Positions 1-9,330 of a DNA stretch of 64,000 bases are shown here, piece by piece. This DNA is from CAWEBF01 sp963807235. Its GTDB lineage: Bacteria > Acidobacteriota > Vicinamibacteria > Vicinamibacterales > UBA2999. The translations under genes were made by a program, and so were the position numbers. How positions within the stretch are numbered: position 1 is the first letter of the stretch; every line of letters starts with the position of its first letter. The notes under the pieces were generated by a model that did no database searches, had not been told where the DNA came from, and saw only the letters and a program-made list of their open reading frames with translations. The DNA lies in contig CAWEBF010000022.1 in assembly GCA_963807235.1 (NCBI GenBank), positions 1-64,000 on the forward strand, read 5' to 3'.

Positions 1-8
1 TCTCGGCC

Positions 9-233
9 GTGCCGACTCATGCGTCCTGCGTGGCTTGCGACTGCCGTACGGCGAGGCGGCTAGACGACACGAGCAAAGAGGCCGCAGTGAACTACTACCG
101 CTGCGAAGCGTGCGGCCACGTTTGGACTGCATCCAAGACAGACGGCTCCTTCGTGCGGCACGTCACGCCGTTGATTTTGTCAAAACGGCGTCCCGTTACT
201 CCCACCGTTACTGACGCGATGGATAACCGATAG
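9..233 (+). CDS. small zinc-ribbon-like hypothetical protein
   Basis: A 74-residue frame with two Cys pairs: CVACDC near residues 8-13 and CEACGH near 32-37, the second followed by VWTASK. Paired CxxC motifs about 20 residues apart are typical of short zinc-ribbon proteins. The tail after residue 45 is low in recognisable structure. The frame begins close to the window edge, so a start further upstream cannot be excluded. I do not recognise the family and no function can be given. It precedes a decayed regulator gene on the same strand. Confidence 0.45.
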   Translation: MPTHASCVACDCRTARRLDDTSKEAAVNYYRCEACGHVWTASKTDGSFVRHVTPLILSKRRPVTPTVTDAMDNR

Positions 234-299
234 ATACCCCGCACGGGCTAGGTGCGATTCTTGCGCCGGGCTACTGTCCAAAAAGGTCTAGAGCTCATC

Positions 300-1033
300 A
301 TGCCGACTCGTGCGAAGACTGTTCGCCCGCCGCCCGTCGATTCCCGACCCAAGAACAAGCTGCTCGCCGGGCTCCCCCAGGCAGACTTCGAACGTCTGCG
401 GCCCCCACCTGAAGACGATTCCAATCAAGGTCAAACAGGTCCTTCATCCCATGGACGAACGGTCCGAGAGGTGTACTTCCCGAATGGCGGCGTCGCGTCG
501 ATAACGACGGTCATGAAGGACGGCTCGATGGTGGAGATTCCCAACCGTCGGTGACGAAGGCCTAGTCGGGATCAACGCACTCTTCGGCGGCGCAATGCTA
601 AGTGGCGAGACGATGATCCAGGTGCCGGACACCAATGCGGAAGTCATGTCGGTCGCCACATTCGAGCAGGAGCTCGCGCGAGGCGGTGCCTTCTACGATG
701 TGTCCGCCGCTATTCACGGGCCTGCTGATGCTGATCATGCAGTCCACCGGCTGCCTAGCGCTGCATCCGGTCCAAGAACGCTGCTGTCGCTGGCTCTTGA
801 TGACGCACGATCGCGTCCGTAGAGATGATTTTCACCTCAGCCATGAATTTCTGGCGATGATGCTAGGCGCATCACGGCCTACCGTGACGCTTGTGGCGGG
901 AACCTTACAGAAAGCCGGATTGATCACCTACTCACATGGGCGGATCAGAATTTTGGACCGCAAGAGATTGGAAGAAGCATCGTGCGAGTGCTATGCGACG
1001 GTGAAAGGACACTTCGACCGCCTCGGTTTGTAG
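300..1033 (+). pseudogene. Crp/Fnr-family transcriptional regulator, broken by several frameshifts
   Basis: Read piecewise in three frames, this stretch rebuilds a Crp/Fnr regulator. The N-terminus has NKLLAGLPQADFERLRP and, in another frame, HLKTIPIKVKQVLH. Then come VREVYFPNGGVASITTVM and VGDEGLVGINALFGG of the cyclic-nucleotide-like beta-barrel. The C-terminus has a winged helix containing ASRPTVTLVAGTLQKAGLI and YSHGRIRILDRKRLEEASCE. Frame changes fall near 405, 445, 550 and 690 and go in both directions, so more than one event is needed. The family uses the N-terminal barrel as sensor and the C-terminal HTH to bind promoters. As it stands no full-length product is possible. ATG 300 is the plausible original start. 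Confidence 0.8.
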
Positions 1034-1189
1034 CCTCAGAGTGTCAGGCAGCGTGGGCAAAGAAACCCCCGCGAAGAAAGCGCTGAGGCGAGTATCAGAC
1101 GAGAAGAGTGGGCCGCTTCTTCGTCAATGGCGTGACATGCTGCACGATAGCCCCGGTTTCCTTCGACGTACCCCCAGTGGGCCGCAAAA

Positions 1190-3854
1190 TCATTTGGCCC
1201 AACCCATGCGGACGTGGATCACGTCAGACTCCGGCTGCTCCACGGCCTGCGGAATATAGAAGCGTGAGCCGTCGCGCGACACGGCCAGAAAGTTCAGATC
1301 CGCCGAACGTCGTCGCGGGAAGACGAGCGGGAAACAGGGGCGACGGGTACCTGCCTGGAACTCACCTCCCGCAGCGGCCACGGGAACCGACCAGAGTAGT
1401 TCCGGCCCTGGTATTCATCCAGGTAAACGATTTCCCGGCCATCCTTGCGCCACACTGGATAATTGCCGCGGCTGGTCACCTGCTTCCGTAAGCCCGGCCC
1501 CGGGTACGCCTGCACGTAGGTTCCTCCGCCGCTGTAGAGCCCTCCGGGGCCACTCCCGGCGGAGACGGTGTACACAATCCACCGCCCATCCGGCGAGAAG
1601 CGGGCGTGTGAGATCGTCTCGCCCGTCTGAACCAGGGATTTGGGGTCTTTCTGCACGCCATCCAACCCAACCGAGAACACCGCCGTATCCATGGCGCCTC
1701 GACTGAGCAGCAGCGTCTTGCCGTCCGGAGAGATGTCTTCCAGACGCCCCATTCCAGGCGGCTTCGCCAGTTCGCGAACCGCCCCTTCCCCAGTCACCGG
1801 ACGTTCGACGACGCGGAGGTCTTTCCCGCCGGAGGGAATGGCATCGAGGAACTTCGACCCGTCCGGCGACCACAGCGTATCCAGAGACCCCTGCTCCAAC
1901 TGTTGCTGCCCCGGTCGGCCGGGTTCCAGTAGCCATGCGGTCGCCGATGAAGCCAATCAGCAAACGTGTCTCGTCGGGCGCGAGCCTGAGGGTCTGGACG
2001 ACCGTGGGAGAACCCGCCGTGCCGATCTCACGACCCTGTCGATCGAAGATGGTCACCTGCGACAGGCCGGCCGTTCCGGGACGCCAGGCCACGACGCCGG
2101 TACGGGAAACAGAAAAGTGCGCGACATGGAACGCGGGCGAGGACGCCACGCGCTGCTGGACCAACTCGGGTTCGCCCTCCAGTTTCCTGGCCGTGCGGTT
2201 CAGCGTTTGCGCATAGAGGTTGTCATTCCGAACAAACAGGAGGCGTCCTCCGCCCGCCGGCGTATAGCGCGCCGCGGTGGCGTTCTTCATCAGCAGAACG
2301 GGATCGGCGGCACGCCCGTCGCGGAGGGTGGCGAGGTAGATTTCAGACTGCTCGATCCCTCGCGCGACCGACGCTGAAAGGACCAGAAAATCCTCGCTGC
2401 CCGGCAGGAACTCCGGCCAGATCGAGCCAGTCGACTCCCGACGAACCTCGCCGCTCACGTCGATTCGTTTGGCGACTCCGCCGGCCGCCGGAACTGCGTA
2501 CAGACCTGAAGGCGTTGCGACACAGAAGCGTGCCATTGTCGCTCCAACTCCCGCCCACCATAGTGGCAACATCGTTCGTGACAATTTCCGGCGCGCCGTC
2601 CGGCACGCGCATCTTCTTCAGGTTGGTCCCGTCGGTAAACACGAACGACCGCGAGTCGGGGGACCAAAATCCTGGATTTGTGAAACGGCCCGTGCGCACG
2701 GGTTCTGGCGTGAGTTGATTCAGACGGCGTAGGTGCGCACCCGTCTCCATAGAACATCACCGCAGTGCCGTCGGGCGAGATCTCGGGGGTTGCATGCACG
2801 TCGCCCACCGGCGCGAGGCCTCCTGCCGCGGGCGCGATCGTCAACGCCAGGTCCGCCGCGGGGCTGCTCGCCTCCGGTCGCGGGCGCAACCATCCCACGA
2901 TGGCGAGCACCGCGAGGACCGCCGCCGCGGCCCACGCAACCCACTGACGGGCGGGTCTCGCCCGGTGCGTGACTTCACCGTTCGCCGGGTCCGCGAGATA
3001 CTTGCCAATGGTGACCCGCGCCTCACCGATGTCGCGCAAGCGTGTCTTGGCGTCGCGATCCAGGCAGCGCGGAGCAGGGTCGTTGATGGGCGCGGGCGCT
3101 GTCGACGTGTCGAAGTCGATCGGCGTGCGCAGCACGTCGGCGAGCGTATGCGCGACCGTATCGCCGCCGAACAGACGCTGGCCGCTGAGCATCTCCCACA
3201 GCACGACGCCGAAGGACCAGATATCGGCGCGCCGATCGACAGGCCGTCCCGGCGGCCTGCTCCGGGCTCATGTAGGCCGCCGTGCCGAGGATCATCCCGA
3301 CGCCTGCGTCATCGCCGGCGTCGTGATGGTCGGCGACTGCGACACGCTCGGCGCGCCGGCCGCGACCGGCTCCATCGCCTTCGCCAGACCGAAGTCGAGC
3401 ACCTTCACCGTGCCGTCGGCTCGCACCTTGATGTTCGCGGGCTTGAGATCGCGATGGATGATGCCCTGCTCGTGCGCCGCTTCGAGCGCCTCGGCGATCT
3501 GCTTCGCGATCGGCAGCGCCTCGTCGAGCGGGATCGCGCCACGCGCGATCCGCTGCGACAGATCGTCGCCCTCGACCAGTTCCATGACGAGCGCGCGTCA
3601 CGCCGCCGCTTTCTTCGAGGCCGTAGATGCGCCGCGATGTTCGGATGGTTCAGCGACGCGAGGGTCTGGGCTTCGCGTGTGAACCGGGCGAGCCGATCGG
3701 CGATCATCGCGAACGACGTCGGGCAGGACCTTGATGCGCGACGTCGCGATTGAGCTTCGTGTCGCGGGCGCGGATAGACCTGGCCCATCCCGCCTTCGCC
3801 GATCTGGGCGGCGACTTCGTAGACGCCAAGCCGGGTGCCGGGCGTGAGGGCCAA
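1190..3854 (-). pseudogene. serine/threonine protein kinase with C-terminal PD40 (WD40-like) propeller, multiply frameshifted
   Basis: Piecing frames together from TTG 3854 gives an acidobacterial-type receptor kinase. ALTPGTRLGVYEV and the glycine loop GEGGMGQVY are followed by catalytic HRDLKPAN (3456-3433), DFGLA (about 3396) and the activation-loop end GTAAYMSPEQA (about 3288-3256). A juxtamembrane stretch and one membrane helix (AWAAAAVLAVLAIVGWL, about 2935-2885) lead to a propeller with repeats such as PEISPDGTAVMF, FWSPDSRSFVF, ISPDGKTLLLS and FSPDGRWIVYT, ending in DVIHVRMGWAK. About nine frame changes are needed, some of one extra base and some of one missing base, so this looks like a real pseudogene. 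All catalytic motifs survive. The TATAAT at 3870-3865 supports the TTG start. Confidence 0.85.
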
Positions 3855-3864
3855 TCTGGACTCG

Positions 3865-3870
3865 ATTATA
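3865..3870 (-). promoter_or_regulatory. -10 box of the kinase gene, leaderless spacing
   Basis: A perfect TATAAT on the minus strand ends 10 nt before the TTG at 3854. Transcription would start almost at the start codon, so the mRNA would be leaderless. No convincing -35 is visible. Confidence 0.5.
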
Positions 3871-4073
3871 TGGGCGGCAAGCAGGAAGAACGGGATTACT
3901 CTCGTGCAAGCTGCTGCTTCGCCGGTAATACAAGTCCCCTCAGCTCTTCTGTCCCGGTCAGAACGACGACGATGCGGGGCGGGGCAACGGCTGGAGCGGC
4001 GCCGGAGTCTTTGATCATCAGAAACCGCTTCCCATCGGGCGAGCAGCCGGCAAGTGACAATTGAAATGTGATT

Positions 4074-4122
4074 TGGAGGCGCCGCCAGGATTTGAACCGG
4101 GAATGGAGGTTTTGCAGACCTC
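4074..4122 (-). other. tRNA-Cys(GCA) 3' fragment, probable attachment-site remnant
   Basis: The minus strand gives a perfect 5-bp anticodon stem (GAGGT/ACCTC) with loop CTGCAAA (anticodon GCA) and a 4-nt variable loop. The T-arm has loop TTCAAAT and one C-T mismatch in its stem. The 3' acceptor strand CGGCGCC, a discriminator T and an encoded CCA follow. No D-arm or complementary 5' acceptor strand (GGCGCCG) is found in the next 60 nt. A tRNA 3' half without its 5' half is the classic scar left when a tyrosine integrase uses a tRNA gene as target. It lies in the decayed block that also holds an integrase remnant. Confidence 0.65.
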
Positions 4123-4741
4123 GGACGCAGCCTGAATCGCTCCAGAATATTTGGATGTCCTGAAGTCGTCTCCTGCTGCCCTACTCCGCCCGAGTTCGCC
4201 CGATAACGCCACCGATGGTTAGCGCAATGGTTAGCATACGAAGCCAATCGACTCTCGCTCTTCAAGCGAGGCTTGCATCCGAGGACGCGGCGCCAGCGTT
4301 GCTGGAATTTGTCGCCCTCGCTCCCGGAATCCAGTTGTCGAGCTGCGCGTTGATCGATCTGGCCCGCCAGCGTTCGAGTGCGCTGATCGGGTTGAACTTG
4401 ATCGGGGCCTGTTCCCGCTCCCGCAGTGCATCATGCCGGGCGCCATAAAAAGCCGGTATGACTTAGTGACCTCGTCCTGCCCACCAAGTGTCGCCTCGAC
4501 GGTCTTGCAGTAGTTGATGCGGTTGACGGCGAGATCTGACCTTCACGACAGTTCCCGAACCCTCTACCCTGCTCTTGCTCGGGACCGGTCTACTGCGGGC
4601 CTCCGCCTCTTTCGCCAGGTCTAACAGAAAGCAGTGGCGCGGGACGCGCCGGAAGACGGAGATGGTTCAGATCCAATGATTCAGGAGTGGTCGTCCGAAC
4701 GGTATATAGTCCGGATACCTATCCTGAGACTTGGAGGCGCT
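4123..4741. other. intergenic stretch without a recognisable gene
   Basis: No reading frame here resembles a protein family I know. Two near-identical ATGGTTAGC words occur at 4214-4222 and 4226-4234. The sequence just before 4742 includes a TATATAGT run near 4702-4709 that could be a -10 region for the following lipoprotein. The stretch is probably eroded island DNA. Confidence 0.35.
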
Positions 4742-5183
4742 ATGCATTCGTACACGTCACGACTCGTTGCCGTCGTGGTTCTTACGCTGGCTATCACTGC
4801 GTGCGACGACGGGAACGGGTCCGCCTCAACCCCCTCTTCGCCGAGCCCAACAGCAGCCCAGAGATCAACCTTCGCCTTGTTCGGCACGGTCTCTGAAATG
4901 ACGGCGAGTGGAACGGTGCCGGTGGCGGGAGTGGGGTTGTCTGTGTCGTCATGCGAGCCGAGTCTTACCCAGTGGATGCGGAGGACACGCCACGATCGTG
5001 AGCGTGACCACCAACGCGCAGGGAGCATTCGTCGCTGACGGCGTGTATCCAGGCACGGCTACGGTCTGGGTGGAGAAGACCGGCTTTAAATTACCAGGGA
5101 GCGTAAAGGTCGACGGCGAAGGCGCTCAGACCGTGACGGTCAAAGGCGACACGCGATTCGATGTCCAACTCGTTCGGCAGTAA
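4742..5183 (+). CDS. lipoprotein with carboxypeptidase-regulatory-like (Ig-like) domain, one frameshift
   Basis: ATG 4742 begins a lipoprotein signal: basic residues, a hydrophobic run and the lipobox LAITAC. A Ser/Pro/Thr-rich linker follows. The rest reads as a beta-sandwich of the carboxypeptidase-regulatory-like type: FALFGTVSEMT, PVAGVGLSVSSCE, then in the next frame IVSVTTNAQGAFVADGVYPG, VWVEKTGFKLPG and FDVQLVRQ before the stop. These domains usually sit on exported surface proteins. One extra base between about 4955 and 4990 separates the halves; removing it gives a protein of about 146 residues. A terminator follows at 5220. Confidence 0.65.
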
Positions 5184-5219
5184 CGTCACTTTCACAACGC
5201 GACGATTTACTCGATTCGA

Positions 5220-5252
5220 GCGCCTAGTTACTTGGGCGCCTTTTTCTTTTTT
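5220..5252 (+). terminator. intrinsic terminator after the 4742 lipoprotein
   Basis: GCGCC at 5220-5224 pairs with GGCGC at 5235-5239 and is followed by the T-rich run TTTTTCTTTTTT at 5241-5252. The convergent small gene on the minus strand stops inside the loop. Confidence 0.65.
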
Positions 5253-5416
5253 GCTGGAGCCTTCGCGCGCCCAGGAACGACGGCGCTCGTGGGAACGCTG
5301 ACGATGGTCTTCATTGCCTTGCGGAAGCGGTTGGAACGCTCTGGCCTTCGTGCATCGCGGTGCTCTTCATTTTCCTTCGGTACTTCGTTCCAGAACAATT
5401 CTTCAAGAAGCTCCAC
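5228..5416 (-). CDS. small Lys-rich hypothetical protein
   Basis: A 62-residue frame with a charged centre (RSNRFRKAMKTIVSVPTSAV) and a basic tail ending KAPAKKKKAPK. Short proteins with a FRKAMKTIVSVPKSE-like core are frequent in mobile DNA of soil and environmental bacteria, and I judge this to be one of them, without known function. Its stop lies in the terminator loop of the facing gene. It sits beside another island-type hypothetical gene. The start is uncertain because the N-terminal residues look less conserved. Confidence 0.45.
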   Translation of the reverse strand: MELLEELFWNEVPKENEEHRDARRPERSNRFRKAMKTIVSVPTSAVVPGRAKAPAKKKKAPK

Positions 5417-5525
5417 GTCACAACTGCCACCTGAGATAGGGAATCTCGTCTACGAGGATCCGACAGAAGGGCAGCCGGTTCCATTTGGGCCTGCTTTATA
5501 TGCCGGGCCTACCGCAGCGCGTCGG

Positions 5526-6273
5526 TCACTGACGCATCAGCGCCGCGAGTTGCCGCGCGAGCCCGCGGAGATACGGCCGCTCGCCCCCACGGTAGGCATT
5601 GCGCGCGACCCGTGCCTTACCCTTTGCGGTCCGCGGCCCCGTGGAGTGCTGCCACGGGCACCAGCGCCGGATCGCCTCGGCTTGTCTCTGTCTCCGTTCC
5701 GGGGTCCAGCCGTTCGCCATCGGGGGCCTCCAAAAGTTTGGTTGGCGCGGCCTCGAGTGCTCCCGCGCGCGCGGGCTCGCCGCCCATCACGTTGTTGACT
5801 TGCTGATGCCCGTTGGCGATATTCGCTTGCCGGGCAAACACGGTCGGCATTTTCATTTCGGCCAACGTTTGGACCGTGGCGCGGGATTGCGCCTGCGCCC
5901 GCAACGCGAGCCGCGCGTATGCCTCGAAATGCGCCATCAGCCTGCTGTCCTTGGCCTGAGGATCAGGTTCGCAAAGACCATGTTGAGCGTGATCACTTGC
6001 GACGTGAGCATGCGCTCGAGATCCGACCGGTCCCCCTCGGCCACGCGATGGCCGATCACCTCGACGGCGGTCATGAGTTCCGTCATGTCGGGCCGCTGGT
6101 CGTCTGTCGCGAACAGGCCAACCGTCCACTTCCGCGTCACCACGGCATTGACGCGCGCGCCCCTCGGCCGTCATTTCCGCAATGTCGCGGGCGAGGGACA
6201 TTCCGGGGCGGGCCTTCCGCTTGACCGTGGTCGCATCGGACGAGGGCGGGCCTGGCTTAGCAGCTCGAGGCAT
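5526..6273 (-). pseudogene. island-type conserved hypothetical protein, frameshifted
   Basis: Read across frames, the minus strand gives an N-terminal piece with KRKARPGMSLARDIAEM. Next, in a second frame, come MVTRKWTVGLFATDDQRPD and LERMLTSQVITLNMVFANL. Back in the first frame are LMAHFEAYARLALRAQAQSR, MPTVFARQANIANGHQQVNN and NKLLEAPDGERLD-like residues. In the third frame the end is WTPERRQRQAEAIRRW, PWQHSTGPRTAKGKARVARN and GGERPYLRGLARQLAALMRQ. This combination recurs as an uncharacterised protein in proteobacterial and soil-bacterial genomes, often in variable regions (recalled knowledge, not a search). Frame changes near 6145, 5950 and 5715 preclude a full product. Confidence 0.65.
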
Positions 6274-6282
6274 GGCGGCTAG

Positions 6283-6536
6283 GTGCGGTTCTCGGATCCC
6301 TCTTGCGTCCGCAGAATGAAGTTGATCGCGGTCGGGAATGGGCGAACGGGCTCGCCATCCTCACCCGTTATCGCTTGCGGCGGACGCCCGACCGCGCGTC
6401 GCGTCAACCCGCGCGTGGTGATGGAGACGCTCGGACACTCTCAGGTATCCCTGACGCTGAACACCTACAGCCACGTCCTGCCCGCGTTGCAACAGACGCC
6501 GCAGCCAGGATGAACGCTGTTCTGGGCGGTTCGTGA
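6283..6536 (+). pseudogene. tyrosine recombinase (phage-type integrase), C-terminal remnant
   Basis: The readable part is the last catalytic block of a tyrosine integrase: VNPRVVMETLGHSQVSLTLN and TYSHVLPALQ, carrying the LGHS His-region motif and the nucleophilic Tyr of TYSHV. A shift after ALQ moves the ending DAAARMNAVLGGS into another frame, with the stop at 6534-6536. The Arg-containing first box and the core-binding domain are absent, so the gene is truncated at its 5' side as well as frameshifted. It lies 80 bp from tRNA-Lys, a usual integration target. Confidence 0.75.
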
Positions 6537-6618
6537 CCCGTTAGTGTGTCAATTAGTGTGTCAACGGCGGCCCCGTCGGCGGCAGCCGTTCGTGACGATG
6601 GAAATTGCGAGGTAATTC

Positions 6619-6694
6619 TGGTGAGCCGGGGGGGAATCGAACCCCCAACCCGCAGATTAAGAGTCTGCTGCTCTGCCAATTGAGCTACCGGCCC
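6619..6694 (-). tRNA. tRNA-Lys (anticodon CTT)
   Basis: A full cloverleaf on the minus strand: 5' acceptor GGGCCGG at 6694-6688 pairs with CCGGCTC (one G-U). The anticodon stem is GCAGA/TCTGC around loop CTCTTAA (CTT), and the T-arm is GGGGG-TTCGATT-CCCCC. Discriminator A and an encoded CCA end at 6619. It borders the integrase remnant and probably marks the edge of the decayed island. Confidence 0.95.
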
Positions 6695-6806
6695 AGTCGT
6701 CGCGGCTGTGAGCCGTATTGAACGCGTTCGGCTCAGGAGGACGAACTTCGATTCTAGGTTGCCGGCTTCGGTGAACGCAAGCGCTGAGACAACACCCCGG
6801 AGGTCG

Positions 6807-7217
6807 TCAGACGCTCGGCCGCCGGCGGAACGGCAGCAGGGCGCGAAGCCGTTCCTCGCGCAGGTAGAGGCCCAGCCACGCGAGCAGCGCCGTGGTCAGC
6901 GGAACGACGGGCGGATAGGGTTCCCCGATTCGCGCGTACGACGCGATCGCGCCGCCCATGTAGCCGGTGAGCAGTACGGCGCCGAGAACCGCCGTGCGCG
7001 GTATCACGTACAACACGATGGCCACGAGTTGGAGCGAAGCGATGAGGGGGAGCGCCGGCGTTTCCCATCCGAGGCGTCCCCACTCCTGGACGTACCAAGG
7101 GTCGAATGTCAGCTTCCAGCGGGCGCTCATGAGGACGATGAGAACGGGCGCGCAAGAGACTGCGCGGCCAGCCCATACCATCCACTGATGCCAGCGCGTG
7201 ACCTTGGCTGATGACAC
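6807..7217 (-). CDS. DoxX-like membrane protein
   Basis: About 136 residues with four hydrophobic segments: WAGRAVSCAPVLIVLMSA, LIASLQLVAIVLYVIPRTAV, LGAVLLTGYMGGAIASYA and VPLTTALLAWLGLYL. WVQEW-like spacing, the GYMGGA motif and a basic tail (REERLRALLPFRRR) fit the DoxX-like family of small inner-membrane proteins, some of which take part in thiol or redox homeostasis; the role here is unknown. GTG 7217 is chosen because GGCGAGGA lies just upstream. The preceding lipoprotein ends 21 bp before it, so the two may be co-transcribed. Confidence 0.75.
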   Translation of the reverse strand: MSSAKVTRWHQWMVWAGRAVSCAPVLIVLMSARWKLTFDPWYVQEWGRLGWETPALPLIASLQLVAIVLYVIPRTAVLGAVLLTGYMGGAIASYARIGEPYPPVVPLTTALLAWLGLYLREERLRALLPFRRRPSV

Positions 7218-7237
7218 GGCGGGGTCCTCGCCTTCCA

Positions 7238-7691
7238 CTAGCGCGTCATCGTCGTGCTGAAGCTTCTCAACACACAAGCAGGCGTGCCGCTGGTGTAGGT
7301 GAACGTCAGGCGAAGTTCCCGGTCGAAGAAGCCGCCGCTTCCGCTGACGTTGTGACGTACCCTGACAGCCTGAATCAGTGACGGAGGACGAGGCGATGCC
7401 CTCCAGCGCGCCGGTCGTAGTGATGGTGAATTGACCGCCCGGGATGTTCCCGGTGCCGCATTCAGGGCCCAGTTGGAGCGCGGCGATATTGACCCGATTA
7501 CCGGCCTGGCTCACCGCCGTGCTTGCGGGGCACGACACACTGATTGTCGTGGTGGTGAAAGTCGCGGTGCCTGCGTAGGTGCCCGCCACATTGGGATACG
7601 TGGGCGTCGGGGCAGCCGGGGTGCTTCCACACCCGCCTGCACACACGCTGCACATGAGGGCCACGAGGATCCGGTACGCATCGACTGGCAA
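7238..7691 (-). CDS. exported lipoprotein of unknown function, one frameshift
   Basis: From TTG 7691 the protein starts with a short hydrophobic signal and a Cys after AGG (CAGGC near residue 21), followed by STPAAPTPTYPNVAGTYAG. The mature part is Thr/Ser-rich beta sequence (ATFTTTTISVSCP, GQFTITTTGALEG). After SVTDSGCQG the frame is lost near 7345; one base removed gives SGSGGFFDRELRLTFTYTSG and a stop at 7238. This resembles small exported proteins common in soil Acidobacteria, but I cannot name the family. ATG 7655 is an alternative start. Confidence 0.55.
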
Positions 7692-7740
7692 TTATCCTAC
7701 GCGACACGTGGCCGCACGCGTCAGGGGGTCCTCGCCGCCT

Positions 7741-9054
7741 TCACGTGACGGCTGGCGCGCCTGCCGAGGGTCTGTCGTCGAACTCGCCTTCCCACCGGGC
7801 GATGACCACGGTGGCCAGGCAATTCCCCAGCACGTTGAGCGACGTGCGCAGCATGTCCATCAGCGCGTCGATGCCGAGGATCATGAACACTGGCTCGGTG
7901 GGCAGCCCGAACGAACCCACGGTGCCAAGCAGAATCACCAGTGCTCCACGCGGCACGCCGGCCACGCCCTTGCTGGTCAGCATCAGCGTGAGCAGCAGAA
8001 TCAGCTGCTGGCTGAACGACAGCTCGATGCCCGCCGCCTGGGCCACGAAAATCGCCGCCAGCGACAGGTACAACGTGCTGCCGTCGAGGTTGAAGCTGTA
8101 GCCCGTGGGCATCACGAACGCGACGATCTGCCGCGGCACCCCGAACTTTTCCATGGACTCCATCGCGCGCGGCAAGGCTGCTTCGGAGCTGGTGGTCGCG
8201 AAAGCAATCGACACGGGCTCGGCCACGGCCGCGATGAACCGCCGCAGCGGCACCCGCGCCATGAGCGCCACTGGCAGGAGGACGAAAAGGACGAACACCG
8301 CCACCGCCGCGTAGAACGTGGCCAGCAGCTTGAGCAGGTTCACCAGCACGCCGAGCCCGAGCTGACCGACGGTGTAGGCGATGGCGGCCCCGACTCCGAT
8401 CGGGGCGAACAGCATGATGATCCGCGTGAACGCGAACATCGTCTCCGCCAGGCTCTCGGCGAATGCGAGCATCGGCTTGCGCCTGGCATCGGGCAGCATG
8501 GCCAGTGCGATGCCGAAAATGACGCTGAAGACCACGACCTGCAGGATGTGGGCCTCGGCAACGGACCGCGCGATGTTGTCCGGGAAGATGTCGAGGACGA
8601 TCTCCTGCCACGTGCGCGGCTGCGTGGTGGGAAGCGACCCCGACTCGACCGATGCCGGCATGGCGATGCCCACGCCCGCGCGGCTCATGGTGATGGCCAC
8701 CCATCCGATCGCCAGCGCCAGGGTGGTGACCACCTCGAAGTAGATGAGCGACTTGATGCCCATCCGGCCGACCTGCTTGAGGTTGGAATGACCGGCGATG
8801 CCGACCACCAGCGTGGCGAAGAGCAGCGGCGCCACGATCGTGCGAATCAGTCGCAGGAAAATCTGGCTGAGGACCCGGAGGTTCGTCGCCACGCCCGGGA
8901 AGTCGTGACCCACCTCCGCACCGACCACGATTGCGACGAGGATCCAGGTCGTGAGCGACTTGCGCCGGGCGGCGAAGACAACCAGCCCGGCGATCACCGC
9001 CCAGCGGGCGACGGCGAACAGATTCAGATTGAAGGAAGAGGCGACAGCGTCCAC
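7741..9054 (-). CDS. dicarboxylate/amino acid:cation symporter (DAACS family, GltP/DctA-like)
   Basis: A complete 437-residue membrane protein. It shows the family's conserved blocks: LRLIRTIVAPLLFATLVVGI near residues 67-86, the Ser-rich reentrant motif FATTSSEAALPRAM, the MPTGYSFNLDGSTLYLS block that holds substrate and cation ligands, and LTSKGVAGVPRGALVIL. The family imports glutamate, aspartate or C4-dicarboxylates with Na+ or H+ across the inner membrane; the exact substrate cannot be read from sequence. Start GTG 9054 lies 11 nt after a TATACT shared with the divergent tRNA-Leu promoter. Confidence 0.92.
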   Translation of the reverse strand: MDAVASSFNLNLFAVARWAVIAGLVVFAARRKSLTTWILVAIVVGAEVGHDFPGVATNLRVLSQIFLRLIRTIVAPLLFATLVVGIAGHSNLKQVGRMGIKSLIYFEVVTTLALAIGWVAITMSRAGVGIAMPASVESGSLPTTQPRTWQEIVLDIFPDNIARSVAEAHILQVVVFSVIFGIALAMLPDARRKPMLAFAESLAETMFAFTRIIMLFAPIGVGAAIAYTVGQLGLGVLVNLLKLLATFYAAVAVFVLFVLLPVALMARVPLRRFIAAVAEPVSIAFATTSSEAALPRAMESMEKFGVPRQIVAFVMPTGYSFNLDGSTLYLSLAAIFVAQAAGIELSFSQQLILLLTLMLTSKGVAGVPRGALVILLGTVGSFGLPTEPVFMILGIDALMDMLRTSLNVLGNCLATVVIARWEGEFDDRPSAGAPAVT

Positions 9055-9065
9055 GAGCGCTGTGC

Positions 9066-9073
9066 AGTATACT
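9066..9073. promoter_or_regulatory. palindromic -10 region between symporter and tRNA-Leu
   Basis: AGTATACT is self-complementary and supplies TATACT on both strands: 9068-9073 toward tRNA-Leu (30 nt upstream of its 5' end) and 9071-9066 toward the symporter start at 9054. No clear -35 is visible on either side. Confidence 0.5.
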
Positions 9074-9103
9074 TATGACTTCCTGCCCAGGTACCTCTCC
9101 ACT

Positions 9104-9190
9104 GCGGAAGTGGCGGAATTGGCAGACGCGCTAGCCTCAGGAGCTAGTTCCCGCAAGGGAGTGAAGGTTCGAGTCCTTTCTTCCGCACCA
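9104..9190 (+). tRNA. tRNA-Leu (anticodon CAG)
   Basis: A class II tRNA. Acceptor GCGGAAG pairs with CTTCCGC, the anticodon stem CTAGC/GCTAG encloses loop CTCAGGA (CAG), and a long variable arm includes TTCCCGCAAGGGAG. The T-arm loop is TTCGAGT and CCA is encoded at the end. Confidence 0.95.
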
Positions 9191-9238
9191 ATCCTCGCTT
9201 CGCTCGTCTTGGTGCGTCTGAAACGCCTCGGTCACGCG

Positions 9239-9259
9239 ACCGTGCCTTGCAGGCACGGT
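9239..9259 (+). terminator. hairpin downstream of tRNA-Leu
   Basis: ACCGTGCC (9239-9246) and GGCACGGT (9252-9259) form a perfect 8-bp stem with a 5-nt loop. There is no T-run, so it may be a processing or stabilising structure rather than a terminator. Confidence 0.4.
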
Positions 9260-9330
9260 CAGCGGGAGCGAGTCCTACTCGAGGCACGCCTATCAGTTCG
9301 TCAACTTCATTGGCGCGGATCGGCTGCGGC

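Noticed and set aside
4074..4160. A complete tRNA-Cys gene
   Set aside because: No D-arm or 5' acceptor strand matches the 3' half, and the T-stem has a mismatch.
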